Assembly (NCBI GenBank): GCA_947499125.1 | Contig: CANMMP010000009.1 | Location: forward strand, 1 to 56,064 | From: an uncultured Pontibacter sp. | GTDB taxonomy: Bacteria; Bacteroidota; Bacteroidia; Cytophagales; Hymenobacteraceae | Direction of reading: 5' to 3' | DNA length: 56,064 nt | Shown: piece by piece, positions 16,660-25,143 of the stretch | Layout: every line of letters starts with the position of its first letter | Numbering within the stretch: position 1 is the first letter of the stretch | Notes under the pieces: model-generated | Seen by the model: only the letters and a program-made list of their open reading frames with translations | Databases searched by the model: none | Told to the model about the DNA's origin: nothing | Position numbers and translations under genes: made by a program

Positions 16660-17515
16660 TAGGTAAAATGCCAGATGTTTGTTCCAGGGTATCGCGTTCT
16701 GCTTTCAGGGTGTTTTCTACAACATACACATAAGCCAGTTGTGCAAAATCCACAGCCAGTTTTACATCTATCGTATAAAAACTTTTGTCAGGCTCTTTCG
16801 AAACAGAGTTTATAGTTCCGATCATGATGCCCTCCGGGAAAACAGTATTATAACCGCTTGTTACAACCGTATCGCCTTTAGTAAGCTGCACATGCAACGG
16901 AATATAGTCGAGGATAGCTGTGCGGTAGTTACCGCCCTGCCACTTTATAGTTCCGAAAGTGTTGTTTCGCTTTATTTTGGCAGATATGAGCAACTGTGAG
17001 TGCAGCAGCGAAGTTACGGTAGCATAATTTTCGGATACTGTTTTAACGCGACCTACTACACCGTTCGAAGCAATTACACCCATGCCGGGCTGCACGCCAT
17101 TAGCAGAACCAATGGAAAGTGTAAGGTAGTTGTTGTTACGGCGCACCGAGTTGTTTATCACCTTGCCGGCATGCAGCTTATAAGGTATAACTTTGGCCGA
17201 ATCGGTGGTAACCAGCAGGGTGGTATCCATGCGGGCAACACTGTCGGTTATACCTGCCAGTTTATACTGCATTACTTCCTGGCGAAGGCGCGCATTTTCA
17301 TCGGCTAAGGTTGTATTTACAGTAGCCAGATTAAAGTATTCCGTTATGCCGCTCTGGAACTCAAGTACACGCCCTACATACGTGCTGGCTGAGTTGAAGA
17401 AAGCTGCGCCCTGGTACGTGTTATAGCGTACGATAAGGAAAATACACAGCGCCTCCAGCAGAACGAACACAAGGAACGCACGGAACCGGTAAATAAAAGC
17501 AAAAAGATTCCGCAT
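16652..17515 (-). CDS. mreC: Rod-shape-determining protein MreC
   Basis: 287 residues. A membrane anchor (about 10-30) and a short coiled coil (about 65-90, ADENARLRQEVMQYK) precede the periplasmic double beta-barrel with the MreC signature NGVVGRVKTVSENYATVTSLLH. MreC scaffolds PBP2 activation. The gene starts 9 bp after mreB and overlaps mreD by 8 bp. Confidence 0.95.
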   Translation of the reverse strand: MRNLFAFIYRFRAFLVFVLLEALCIFLIVRYNTYQGAAFFNSASTYVGRVLEFQSGITEYFNLATVNTTLADENARLRQEVMQYKLAGITDSVARMDTTLLVTTDSAKVIPYKLHAGKVINNSVRRNNNYLTLSIGSANGVQPGMGVIASNGVVGRVKTVSENYATVTSLLHSQLLISAKIKRNNTFGTIKWQGGNYRTAILDYIPLHVQLTKGDTVVTSGYNTVFPEGIMIGTINSVSKEPDKSFYTIDVKLAVDFAQLAYVYVVENTLKAERDTLEQTSGILPNE

Positions 17516-17524
17516 GCAGCTTTG

Positions 17525-18550
17525 TTACGTAAGCAGTACGTTTTTAAAGCCTTCGATATTTTTAATAGCTGCACCCGTACCACGAACTACGGCTCTTAGC
17601 GGATCTTCAGCAATGTGAATGGGTAGTTTGGTTTTAGCAGCCAGTCGCTTATCAAAACCGCGAAGCAATGCACCACCACCTGTCAGGTGAATACCGTTAT
17701 CGTAAATGTCAGCAGACAATTCCGGCGGAGCGATCTCCAGTGCTTTCAGAACCGCTTCTTCTATTTTAGATACCGATTTGTCCAGTGCAATCGCGATCTC
17801 CTGGTAAGTTACTTTGATAACTTTCGGAATACCGGTCATCAGGTCACGGCCACGAATCTCGTAATCAGCTGGTGGGTTCTCTATTTCAGTAAGGGCAGAG
17901 CCTACTTCAATTTTGATTTTCTCAGCAGAGCGCTCACCAATCAGCAGGTTGTGCTGGCGACGCATATAATCCAGGATGTCTTTTGTGAACACATCGCCGG
18001 CCACACGAATAGACTGGTCGCAAACGATACCAGAAAGCGCCACAACAGCGATCTCCGTTGTACCACCCCCGATGTCAACTATCATAGAGCCTATTGGTTG
18101 CTCCACATCGATACCGATACCGATAGCAGCTGCCATTGGCTCCTGAATCATCCATACTTCTTTAGCGCCGGCATGCTGGGCAGAGTCGCGTACGGCACGT
18201 TTCTCTACTTCGGTTATACCTGATGGGATGCAGATAACCATGCGGTGCGATGGCTGAAACAAGCGGCGGCCAGTATCGATCATGCGGATCATGCCACGGA
18301 TCATCTCTTCAGCAGCGTGGAAGTCGGCAATAACACCATCTTTCAGCGGACGAATTGTTTTGATGTTTTCGTGGGTTTTTTCGTGCATCTGCATTGCCTG
18401 GCGACCAATAGCAAGCACTTTGCCTGTTGTCCGGTCTACAGCAATGATAGACGGCTCGTCCACCACAATCTTATCGTTATGAATGATCAGGGTATTTGCG
18501 GTACCAAGATCTATGGCTATATCGCTTGTGAAAAAATTAAAAAGTCCCAT
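17525..18550 (-). CDS. mreB: Actin-like cell-shape protein MreB
   Basis: 341-residue bacterial actin forming membrane-bound filaments that guide lateral wall synthesis. Nucleotide motifs are intact: phosphate 1 DLGTANTLI near residue 16, phosphate 2 DIGGGTTEIAVV near 164, and adenosine motif LTGGGALLRGFD near 290. The N-terminal MGLFNFFTSDIAIDLG is typical, supporting the start. First gene of the operon, with its own promoter. Confidence 0.97.
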   Translation of the reverse strand: MGLFNFFTSDIAIDLGTANTLIIHNDKIVVDEPSIIAVDRTTGKVLAIGRQAMQMHEKTHENIKTIRPLKDGVIADFHAAEEMIRGMIRMIDTGRRLFQPSHRMVICIPSGITEVEKRAVRDSAQHAGAKEVWMIQEPMAAAIGIGIDVEQPIGSMIVDIGGGTTEIAVVALSGIVCDQSIRVAGDVFTKDILDYMRRQHNLLIGERSAEKIKIEVGSALTEIENPPADYEIRGRDLMTGIPKVIKVTYQEIAIALDKSVSKIEEAVLKALEIAPPELSADIYDNGIHLTGGGALLRGFDKRLAAKTKLPIHIAEDPLRAVVRGTGAAIKNIEGFKNVLLT

Positions 18551-18590
18551 TTCGTATGTATGCGGGCGTGCGGTTGCCCTTGTTATATTT

Positions 18591-18598
18591 CAAATATA
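18591..18598 (-). promoter_or_regulatory. -7 element of the mreBCD-mrdA-rodA operon
   Basis: Minus strand TATATTTG is a perfect TAnnTTTG. Predicted start is near 18584, leaving a leader of about 34 nt. A TTTG further upstream is 27 nt away, longer than the usual spacer. Confidence 0.5.
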
Positions 18599-18936
18599 CT
18601 ATAAATTGTGGGTATACACCCGTCGCAAAATTAGTGATTTTAAAGAGAATTAATAATGTACTGCTATAGTAGTAGCAGGTTTTTATGAATTTGTACTCAA
18701 AATAGGCGTCTGTTCCTGTATTTCAGGGGTATAACGGTTATTTATAGTTTAAATTGGATGCTATTTTAGTTTTGATGCTTTAAAAGAAAAGGGAGTGGGG
18801 TAAAGGGAGGTTAATGTATCTTGGCTTGCTGGCTTGGTCTTTGGAAAATTACAGCTTGTAAATTTTATAGTTGCTGTTTTATACTTGGCTGTACTCGGAG
18901 CTATAATTTATGCTTATAGTTCTACAGCTTCTTTAT

Positions 18937-19560
18937 TGTCATCCTGAGCATCACTCGAAGAATCTTATATGTTTTATAGTTGTAAGATCTAGCAGTGTGC
19001 GAAGCTCCTTCTAGTGTATGTTATCCAATATCTTCTCATTTGTCATTTCAAACTTCGTGAGAAATCTATTTAGGCCTATAGTTTGATTCTCCTGTAAATT
19101 GAACCAAGCTATACTTTTATAGTATCCTTTTATCCTGGGAGCTCTATTTACCTACAGTTTTATAGTTTACTTGGCTCGCTCACGGCCGTGAGGCCTCGCC
19201 TTCGGGCATCGCGCTGCTGCTTTCTTGCTATCCTCGTACCTCGGATTGCCTCACGGCACCGCAACAAATCAAAGGCGCTCAACCCAAAGACTGGAAAGTT
19301 TCGCATAGCTTCTGCTTAACTATAATTTATACTATAAGCTTCGACCTTTCTCGTGGTCATACTTCCGTAGGGACAGGTCGCGACCTGTCCGCTCTTGGTC
19401 TGTAACTATAAAACTATAACTAATGAAACAACAGTAGCAGAAACTGTCCCCTTGAGGGGACTATAGGGGTGTTAAATCACTAACTACAAAACTATAGATC
19501 AACTTTAATAGCAGCAGAAAATTCCCCGCCTTGGATAAGGAGGGGTTAGGGGTGGTTTGA
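18937..19560 (+). repeat. Composite intergenic repeat, copy A
   Basis: Fills most of the 1.1-kb gene-free stretch 18551-19682. Modules in order: two TGTCAT...GAAGAATCT-like units; a segment containing GAACCAAGCTATACTTT; a GC-rich core of about 130 bp (19171-19300) that opens with the palindrome CTCACGGCCGTGAG; a perfect 20-bp palindrome (19371-19390); a CCCCTTGAGGGG hairpin (19447-19458); and a CCCCGCC...GGGGTTAGGGGTGG unit. Copies B and C share this order and orientation. No coding frame is supported. Confidence 0.85.
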
Positions 19561-19623
19561 CTTAGCCAACTATAGAACAGGAAACTCAAATTATAACAAG
19601 AGCAAATCCTGATTCAGCCAAAC

Positions 19624-19659
19624 AAAAAAGTCCCCAGCTAAACTATAGCCGGGGACTTT
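19624..19659 (-). terminator. Intrinsic terminator of purNH
   Basis: AAAGTCCCC/GGGGACTTT stem (19627-19635 with 19651-19659); on the minus strand it is followed by T. It is 23 bp after the purH stop. The loop contains AACTATAG. Confidence 0.85.
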
Positions 19660-19682
19660 CTGCTAATCAAAGTATAAATTTC

Positions 19683-21206
19683 TTAGTGTTTAAAGTGGCG
19701 AACGCCGGTCATTACCATAGCCATGTTGTGGGCATCGCAATAGTCAATCGAATCCTGGTCTTTGATAGAGCCACCTGGTTGCACGACTGCTTTTATGCCA
19801 GCTTTGTCCGCGATCTCCACACAATCCGGGAACGGGAAGAAAGCATCGGAAGCCATTACCGTTTTGCGCAAATCAAATCCGAAGCTATTGGCTTTCTCGA
19901 TAGCCTGGCGCAAAGCATCAACCCTGGAAGTCTGGCCAACACCGCTTGAGAACATCATTTTATCAGTTGCCAGAACTATAGTATTAGATTTTGTGTGCTT
20001 GCAAACTTTGGCTGCGAATACCAGCGCTTTCTTTTCTTCGGCAGTAGGCTCGCGTTTTGTTGCTGTTTTAAAGTCGGCTTCCGTTTCTGTTGCCAGGTCT
20101 TTATCCTGCTCAATTACACCATTCAGTAAGGTTTTGAACTGCTTTTTCGGCATTTCCACTTGATTCTGCTTCAACAGGATGCGGTTCTTCTTAGTCTTAA
20201 GTAATTCTAAAGCATCATTATCAAAAGCAGGCGCTATCAGGACTTCAAAGAATAGTTTGTTTAATTCCTCAGCGGCAGCCATATCTATAGTTCTATTGGC
20301 GATTATAACACCACCAAAAGCAGAAACCGGGTCAGAAGACAGGGCATTCAGGTAAGCCTCTTTTATAGTTTTGCCGGTAGCGCAACCGCAGGCGTTGGTG
20401 TGCTTCAGTATGGCAACTATAGGTTCTTCAAACTCAGCGGCTAAAGCTACGGCAGCATCAACATCTACCAGGTTGTTGTAAGATAATTGCTTACCGTTCA
20501 GTTGCTCGAAAAGGTCATCCAGTTTTCCGTAGAAAGTACCTTTCTGGTGCGGGTTTTCGCCGTAGCGGAGTGGCGTAGCCTCACGTATACTTTGCTTGAA
20601 AGGCTGCTCTTCTGAACTACCGTTCATGTAGTTGAAAATGTGTGTGTCGTAGTGCGACGAAACATCAAATGCCTTGGCAGCAAAACGCTTACGGTCTTCC
20701 AGGTCAGTTGAGCCGTTCTTCTCTTGTAGCAATGTCACCACGTCATCGTACTGTTCACGCGACGACACAATCAGTACATCTTTATAGTTCTTGGCGGCTG
20801 CACGGATAAGTGAAATACCACCAATGTCTATTTTCTCAATAATATCAGCTTCTGATGCGCCGGATGCTACCGTTTCCTCGAACGGGTACAGGTCAACTAT
20901 AACCAGGTCGATGGATGGGATCGCATATTCTGCCTGTTCAGCCAGGTCGCTTTCGTTGTCACGGCGGTGCAGTATGCCACCAAATACTTTCGGGTGAAGT
21001 GTTTTTACACGGCCTCCGAAAATAGACGGATAATCTGTCAGGTTTTCTACGGCTGTAACCTCAGCACCTTGTTCTTCCAGGAAAGCCTGCGTGCCGCCTG
21101 TAGAGTAAATAGTAACATTATTCTTTTTCAGAAGCTCTACTAGTGGCTCGAGGCGGTCTTTGTAATAAACCGAAATAAGTGCTGATTTGATTTGAACTGG
21201 TTGCAT
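19683..21206 (-). CDS. purH: Bifunctional AICAR formyltransferase/IMP cyclohydrolase
   Basis: 507-residue enzyme for the last two steps of IMP synthesis. The N-terminal cyclohydrolase (about 1-195) has the MGS-like fold with STGGTQAFLEEQG, SIFGGRVKTLHPKVFGGIL and DLVIVDLYPFEETV. The C-terminal transformylase has ILKHTNACGCA, SDPVSAFGG and ASDAFFPFPDCVEIADKAGIKAVVQPGGSIKDQD. Length and motifs are normal. It starts 23 bp after purN and shares its transcript. Confidence 0.97.
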   Translation of the reverse strand: MQPVQIKSALISVYYKDRLEPLVELLKKNNVTIYSTGGTQAFLEEQGAEVTAVENLTDYPSIFGGRVKTLHPKVFGGILHRRDNESDLAEQAEYAIPSIDLVIVDLYPFEETVASGASEADIIEKIDIGGISLIRAAAKNYKDVLIVSSREQYDDVVTLLQEKNGSTDLEDRKRFAAKAFDVSSHYDTHIFNYMNGSSEEQPFKQSIREATPLRYGENPHQKGTFYGKLDDLFEQLNGKQLSYNNLVDVDAAVALAAEFEEPIVAILKHTNACGCATGKTIKEAYLNALSSDPVSAFGGVIIANRTIDMAAAEELNKLFFEVLIAPAFDNDALELLKTKKNRILLKQNQVEMPKKQFKTLLNGVIEQDKDLATETEADFKTATKREPTAEEKKALVFAAKVCKHTKSNTIVLATDKMMFSSGVGQTSRVDALRQAIEKANSFGFDLRKTVMASDAFFPFPDCVEIADKAGIKAVVQPGGSIKDQDSIDYCDAHNMAMVMTGVRHFKH

Positions 21207-21229
21207 GGGTATGGGTTGATTTCTATAGT

Positions 21230-21814
21230 TTATTTTTGAAGCAAAATAGTTTCTACTACCTCCGGCAAGTGCTTATGCTCTAAAGCTAATACGCGGGCGG
21301 CTAATTCTTCGGGGGTATCGTTAGGGTGAACAGGGCAATATTCCTGAAGTATAAACTCACCCTTATCGTACTCCTCGTTTACGCGGTGTATCGTTATGCC
21401 TGATTGCGCATCTCCGGATTGTACTACGGCTGAATGTACGTTTAAGCCGTGCATGCCTTTGCCGCCATACTTTGGCAGCAGGGCAGGGTGTATATTAATG
21501 ATCTTATTAGGGAAAGCCTGCAGCAGGTTTTGCGGTACCAGCCAAAGGAAACCAGCCAGAACTATAAGATCTGGGTTAAAAGACCTTACCTGTTCCAGCA
21601 CCTTATCGGAGTTGTAAAACTCATCCCTGGAAAACAAAAGAGCCGGGACGTGGTAGGTCTCGGCTCTTTTTAGGGCATAGGCTTTCGGATTGTTGGAGAA
21701 CAGGGCGGCCACACGTATCTGTGGGTGGTGCTCAAAGTGCTCGAGCAGGCGCTGCGCATTGCTCCCCGATCCGGAAGCGAAAATGACTATATTCTTCTTA
21801 TCTGGTCGTTCCAA
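21230..21814 (-). CDS. purN: Phosphoribosylglycinamide formyltransferase
   Basis: 194-residue folate-dependent GAR transformylase for the third step of purine synthesis. N-terminal IVIFASGSGSNAQRLLEHF binds phosphate. The catalytic region has INIHPALLPKYGGKGMHG with the active-site Asn/His, and the loop HRVNEEYDKGEFILQ holds the catalytic Asp. First gene of purN-purH. Start at 21814 follows a close -7 element. Confidence 0.96.
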   Translation of the reverse strand: MERPDKKNIVIFASGSGSNAQRLLEHFEHHPQIRVAALFSNNPKAYALKRAETYHVPALLFSRDEFYNSDKVLEQVRSFNPDLIVLAGFLWLVPQNLLQAFPNKIINIHPALLPKYGGKGMHGLNVHSAVVQSGDAQSGITIHRVNEEYDKGEFILQEYCPVHPNDTPEELAARVLALEHKHLPEVVETILLQK

Positions 21815-21838
21815 AAGTATAAGCTGCTATTGAAGCTG

Positions 21839-21846
21839 CAAATATA
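21839..21846 (-). promoter_or_regulatory. -7 element of purN-purH
   Basis: Minus strand TATATTTG is a perfect TAnnTTTG, giving a predicted start near 21832 and a leader of about 18 nt. The -33 region (CTGG) is weak. No purine-type operator or riboswitch is recognised. Confidence 0.4.
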
Positions 21847-21909
21847 GCGGGTTTGCTTATAGTTGCCAGTTTTATACTTTCAATTTAAAATAAGAAGCTA
21901 AACATTTCT

Positions 21910-22500
21910 TTACAGACCGGATGCATACTCCAGCACCTGCTTAATTTCCTTTTCGGACTGCAACTGCAGATTATGCGATTGCATGTAACTTTGCAGCGAT
22001 GCTTCGTGTGCCGGGAATAGTTTTAGTAGGTTTGGCTTTGTAGCAGGTAAGTAATCAGCTTTATGGCTTATAAAGTAGGCTTTTGTTTCAGTTTGCGTGT
22101 TATCCTTAACGAGAAGCTTTCTGTCATTAACTCTCTCCAGCAGCTTTAAAATGTGCGCATTCCGGTTGTCATAATAAAAAGTGTCATTCTCTACCGTGAT
22201 CATATCTATCAGGTACATGTCGTTAAAAGCGAGCGTGTCCTTTTTCGCGACAATAAACTCTATTTCCTCGTTTAGCACATTATAGTTGATAACTCCTGAA
22301 CTGGCCGTGCCCGAAATAAAAGTAATCTTACCTTTTTTAAAGTTAGGGTAATAGTAAGGTTTGCTAAGAGTAGGCTTTTCCTGTTGTGCCAGGCCTGCTA
22401 CTGATTCCGTTTTGCTTTGCGCATGTGAAACCGTTGCAAATAGAAGTATAAAACATAATACCCCGAAAAGTTTGTGTAGATGTGATGGTAGAGGAAGCAT
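21910..22500 (-). CDS. Secreted protein, paralog of the 23731-24459 product
   Basis: 196 residues with a signal peptide (about 1-27, ending SHAQ). No family recognised. It aligns along its length with the protein at 23731-24459: YYYPNFKKGKITFISG with YYYPTFQAGHVQFISG, SGVINYNVLNEEIEFI with SGVLNYNMLSGEFEFI, KKDTLAFNDM with KKDTLALDNM, NDTFYYD in both, and the C-terminal YLPATKPNLLKLFPAH with YVPATRSNILKLYPNH. It is shorter because it lacks about 50 middle residues. Probably periplasmic or surface-exposed. Confidence 0.8.
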   Translation of the reverse strand: MLPLPSHLHKLFGVLCFILLFATVSHAQSKTESVAGLAQQEKPTLSKPYYYPNFKKGKITFISGTASSGVINYNVLNEEIEFIVAKKDTLAFNDMYLIDMITVENDTFYYDNRNAHILKLLERVNDRKLLVKDNTQTETKAYFISHKADYLPATKPNLLKLFPAHEASLQSYMQSHNLQLQSEKEIKQVLEYASGL

Positions 22501-22712
22501 AAGCGTTTGTTTTTATAAGTGAGTAATATTATATATAAATAAAGTAAGGTAAGATACGGATATCTTAAAATAAATAGTTTAATAATTATAATTTTTTTTC
22601 CTCTATATGTAGTCTGCGCTATTTATACTTCTATACTATCATAAAGTATAAGCCTGGATTTAACTTAAGGAAGGATCTCGGTGGAGAAGGTATAGGTTCA
22701 GGAGAAATAAAT

Positions 22713-22754
22713 AAAAAAAGCCCGCAACAGATCATCAAATCTATTGCGGGCTTT
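22713..22754 (-). terminator. Intrinsic terminator of the lipoprotein/Lys-Glu-rich operon
   Basis: AAAGCCCGCAA/TTGCGGGCTTT (22717-22727 with 22744-22754), followed by T on the minus strand. Confidence 0.85.
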
Positions 22755-22773
22755 CTTTAAAGCTTAATTGCGG

Positions 22774-23385
22774 TTACTCTATAGGAGTAGTAACCAGTGT
22801 TTTTCCGGCTTGTATTCTTTCTTCCAGAACCTGAACGGCTTTTTCGGCGCGCTCTATACGGGCTTTGCGTTCGTTATAGATCGCGTCAGTAACAGTGCGG
22901 TCTTTACGGTTTTTTTCCAGCTCTTCGTTCGCCTTTTTGATCTTCTCTCTGGCTTCTTTTACCTTCTCATCACCTTCTGTAACCACCTTGTCAAGGTTCT
23001 CGCGTTTTTCTTCAGCAGTCATTTTAGCGGCAGCAGCACGGGCCTGGCCAAACTCACGTCCGCTTAGGTCGCCTTTATTCTTGCCATAAGCATTGCCTTT
23101 GTTGTCCTTGTCAGCTTTATCGGCCTTCTCTTTCTGGTCCTTGTCTTTATTTTTATTCTGGTCCTTATCAGCTTTGTTTTTAGCTTCCTCGCGGCTTTGC
23201 TCCAGGCGTTCATTACCTTTTTCAGGTTTGCCTTTGCGTTTGTCCGTTTCGTCCTGCTGCTCAGTGTTCTCAGCTTTCTTGTTATTTCCTTTTCCCTGGC
23301 CTTGCGCAATTGCGGCATCGGCAGTTAAAACAGCGAAGCCCAGTGCAAGAGCAAAGCCGGCTTTATGTAGGTTATTCTTTTTCAT
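22774..23385 (-). CDS. Secreted Lys/Glu-rich protein with charged repeats and coiled coil
   Basis: 203 residues. The signal peptide (about 1-27, DAAIAQ) is followed by a low-complexity zone (28-110) of Lys, Asp, Glu, Asn and Gln with repeated KDKDQK/KADK-type units. A helical coiled-coil region (about 115-190: AEEKRENLDKVVTEGDEKVKEAREKI...) comes next. No cysteine and few aromatic residues. The gene starts 12 bp after the lipoprotein gene and shares its promoter. Function unknown; it may be a flexible envelope or matrix component. Confidence 0.8.
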   Translation of the reverse strand: MKKNNLHKAGFALALGFAVLTADAAIAQGQGKGNNKKAENTEQQDETDKRKGKPEKGNERLEQSREEAKNKADKDQNKNKDKDQKEKADKADKDNKGNAYGKNKGDLSGREFGQARAAAAKMTAEEKRENLDKVVTEGDEKVKEAREKIKKANEELEKNRKDRTVTDAIYNERKARIERAEKAVQVLEERIQAGKTLVTTPIE

Positions 23386-23397
23386 ATGACTTATAAA

Positions 23398-23604
23398 TTA
23401 AATAGCGTCAAGTAACGAGTCTACTTCTTCGGTGGCAGCCTCGATCTCAACAGCTGTATTATCAATTTCAGTAATTACAGTTGTATCTGCGTCTTCAACA
23501 ATGGCTTCCTGCTCGGCAACAGTTGTTTCTGTAGTCGTTTCAGGCGTGCCACATGCCGTGGCCATTAGTGCCAGCGCGGCAAATGCTACAAAGTATTTCT
23601 TCAT
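23398..23604 (-). CDS. Small acidic lipoprotein
   Basis: 68 residues. The lipoprotein signal MKKYFVAFAALALMATAC has a lipobox with Cys18. The rest is acidic, rich in Thr, Glu, Val and Ala (ETTTETTVAEQEAIVEDADTT), with no domain. The open frame extends to 23679, but the ATG at 23604 gives a perfect lipoprotein signal and lies about 25 bp after the promoter's -7 element. Co-transcribed with the Lys/Glu-rich secreted protein, whose positive charge could complement this acidic tail (inference). Confidence 0.82.
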   Translation of the reverse strand: MKKYFVAFAALALMATACGTPETTTETTVAEQEAIVEDADTTVITEIDNTAVEIEAATEEVDSLLDAI

Positions 23605-23628
23605 CTTAAATGGGTTATAAGTAAAGCA

Positions 23629-23659
23629 CAAAATTAGATATAGTGATGTATAGATACAA
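23629..23659 (-). promoter_or_regulatory. Bacteroidota-type promoter for the lipoprotein operon
   Basis: Minus strand TTG (23659-23657), 20 nt, TAATTTTG (23636-23629). Predicted start is about 18 nt before the ATG. The -33 element touches the T-run of the preceding gene's terminator. Confidence 0.6.
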
Positions 23660-23660
23660 C

Positions 23661-23710
23661 AAAAAAACTGCCAGCGCAAATACTCAGGTTAAGTACCGGG
23701 CTGGCAGTTT
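23661..23710 (-). terminator. Intrinsic terminator of the longer paralog gene
   Basis: AAACTGCCAGC/GCTGGCAGTTT (23665-23675 with 23700-23710), then T on the minus strand. Confidence 0.85.
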
Positions 23711-23730
23711 GAAAAAACGTGATTACAGGC

Positions 23731-24459
23731 TTATAGCTGAGCTGCGTAGTGCAGTACTTCCGCTACTCCCTCATAAGTATTCAGGTTAAGCTTCTGCTCT
23801 TTTATATAGGACTTAATGTTGGTAGAGTGGTTAGGGTACAATTTTAAGATATTTGACCTGGTGGCAGGCACGTACTTCCCGTTGTTCTGCAGGTAGTAAT
23901 ACGACTTAACTTTAAACTCCAGCGTCTCATTCGCTTTTAACGAATTAAGGTTGTTATTTATGTGGTCGGTGTTGGTGGTGCTGGTAGGTGAGGCCGTGCT
24001 TGACTCTATGCCCATAGCGCCTACATTCTTCACATTACTTAATGTATACTTTTCCTTAACTAGCAGCATGTGGCCGTTTACATCATCGAGTTGCTTTAAC
24101 AGTTCCTGGTTATCCAGGTCATAATAAAAGGTGTCGTTGCTAACTACTATCCGGTTAACCGTATGCATGTTATCCAGTGCAAGGGTATCTTTTTTAGAGT
24201 TGATGAACTCGAACTCGCCGCTCAGCATATTATAGTTTAGTACACCAGATGTTTTAACCCCTGATATAAACTGTACATGACCAGCCTGGAAGGTAGGGTA
24301 ATAGTATATTTTGTTTTTGATGGCAGTGCCGATGCGCCCATCAGATGGTTTTACCGAAAGCTTTTCTTTATCCGTCTGGGCCAGAACAGCGCTGCTGCAT
24401 AAAAGCACCATAGCAAGAGTGAAGAATAAGTTTGTGAAAGATGGACGATGTGTGGACAT
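23731..24459 (-). CDS. Secreted protein, longer paralog of the 21910-22500 product
   Basis: 242 residues with a signal peptide (about 1-28, AVLAQ). No known family. It shares YYYP.F, FISG..SGV.NYN, KKDTLA, NDTFYYD and PAT..N.LKL.P with the neighbouring paralog. A middle insert (about residues 135-185) is rich in Ser, Thr and Asn (ESSTASPTSTTNTDHINNNLN). The repeated order and terminators suggest duplication around the lipoprotein operon. Single-gene unit. Confidence 0.8.
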   Translation of the reverse strand: MSTHRPSFTNLFFTLAMVLLCSSAVLAQTDKEKLSVKPSDGRIGTAIKNKIYYYPTFQAGHVQFISGVKTSGVLNYNMLSGEFEFINSKKDTLALDNMHTVNRIVVSNDTFYYDLDNQELLKQLDDVNGHMLLVKEKYTLSNVKNVGAMGIESSTASPTSTTNTDHINNNLNSLKANETLEFKVKSYYYLQNNGKYVPATRSNILKLYPNHSTNIKSYIKEQKLNLNTYEGVAEVLHYAAQL

Positions 24460-24587
24460 AGTTGTAGCGATTAGATTATAACTCAGGAAAGGATATTGTT
24501 TGTTTATCTAAGGTACGAAACTTTGTGAAAATCAGGCTGTTTTCAGGTAGTTTTTTGAGTTATCTGTTGTTATGGCGCCGTAAACAC

Positions 24588-25094
24588 CTATACCAGTAGC
24601 TTGCTTTTTGCCTTAAGCGACCAAGTAAACCTGAATTCTGCTACCTGGTCTCCTTTCTCATCGATGCCTATACTTGTCGTCATGACCGTTTTGCCTTCAC
24701 CGGTTAGTTTGGTTTGCTCGGCAGCCTCCTGCACGCGCAGGCCGTCTTCGCACATAAATGTTATCTTACCTATCGCTTTCTTCGTGAAATCAGCATCCAT
24801 GTGTACCACCAGCATCGACACCGTTGGATCTGCTTTATAGGTGTGCATCATACAAAGCACGCCAGTAGATAACTCGGCAGCCATGCTCAGGCAGGCGAAG
24901 TAAATAGAGTTAAATGGATTTTTGTTGAGGTATTTGTAAGGTATGGTAACAGTGCAGCGTTCGTCGGTAAGGGCTGTAACGCGCAGGTCGGCCATGTAAG
25001 CCATAGGCAGCTTGGCCAGCATAAATAACCTGAATTTGGTCGGCGACGCTACCAGCCTTCTGAACTCTTCTGCTTCGCGGTTGCTGTTTCTCAT
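24588..25094 (-). CDS. DUF4442 hotdog-fold protein, thioesterase-like
   Basis: 168 residues that fit the DUF4442 hotdog family, related to acyl-CoA thioesterases. Notable parts: PYKYLNKNPFNSIYFACLSMAAELSTGVLCM, the helix-bearing core, and two strand-rich halves. No membrane segment or signal peptide. Its start lies 49 bp after the UbiA gene's stop, in the same direction, so an operon with lipid or isoprenoid metabolism is plausible. The actual substrate is unknown. Confidence 0.82.
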   Translation of the reverse strand: MRNSNREAEEFRRLVASPTKFRLFMLAKLPMAYMADLRVTALTDERCTVTIPYKYLNKNPFNSIYFACLSMAAELSTGVLCMMHTYKADPTVSMLVVHMDADFTKKAIGKITFMCEDGLRVQEAAEQTKLTGEGKTVMTTSIGIDEKGDQVAEFRFTWSLKAKSKLLV

Positions 25095-25143
25095 AAGCCC
25101 TTTATACTTAAATATTGATTTTTAGATGTGTATGGCTTTTACC

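Noticed and set aside
18551..19682. Decayed insertion sequence
   Set aside because: No transposase remnants, no terminal inverted repeats and no target duplication were seen around any of the three repeat copies.
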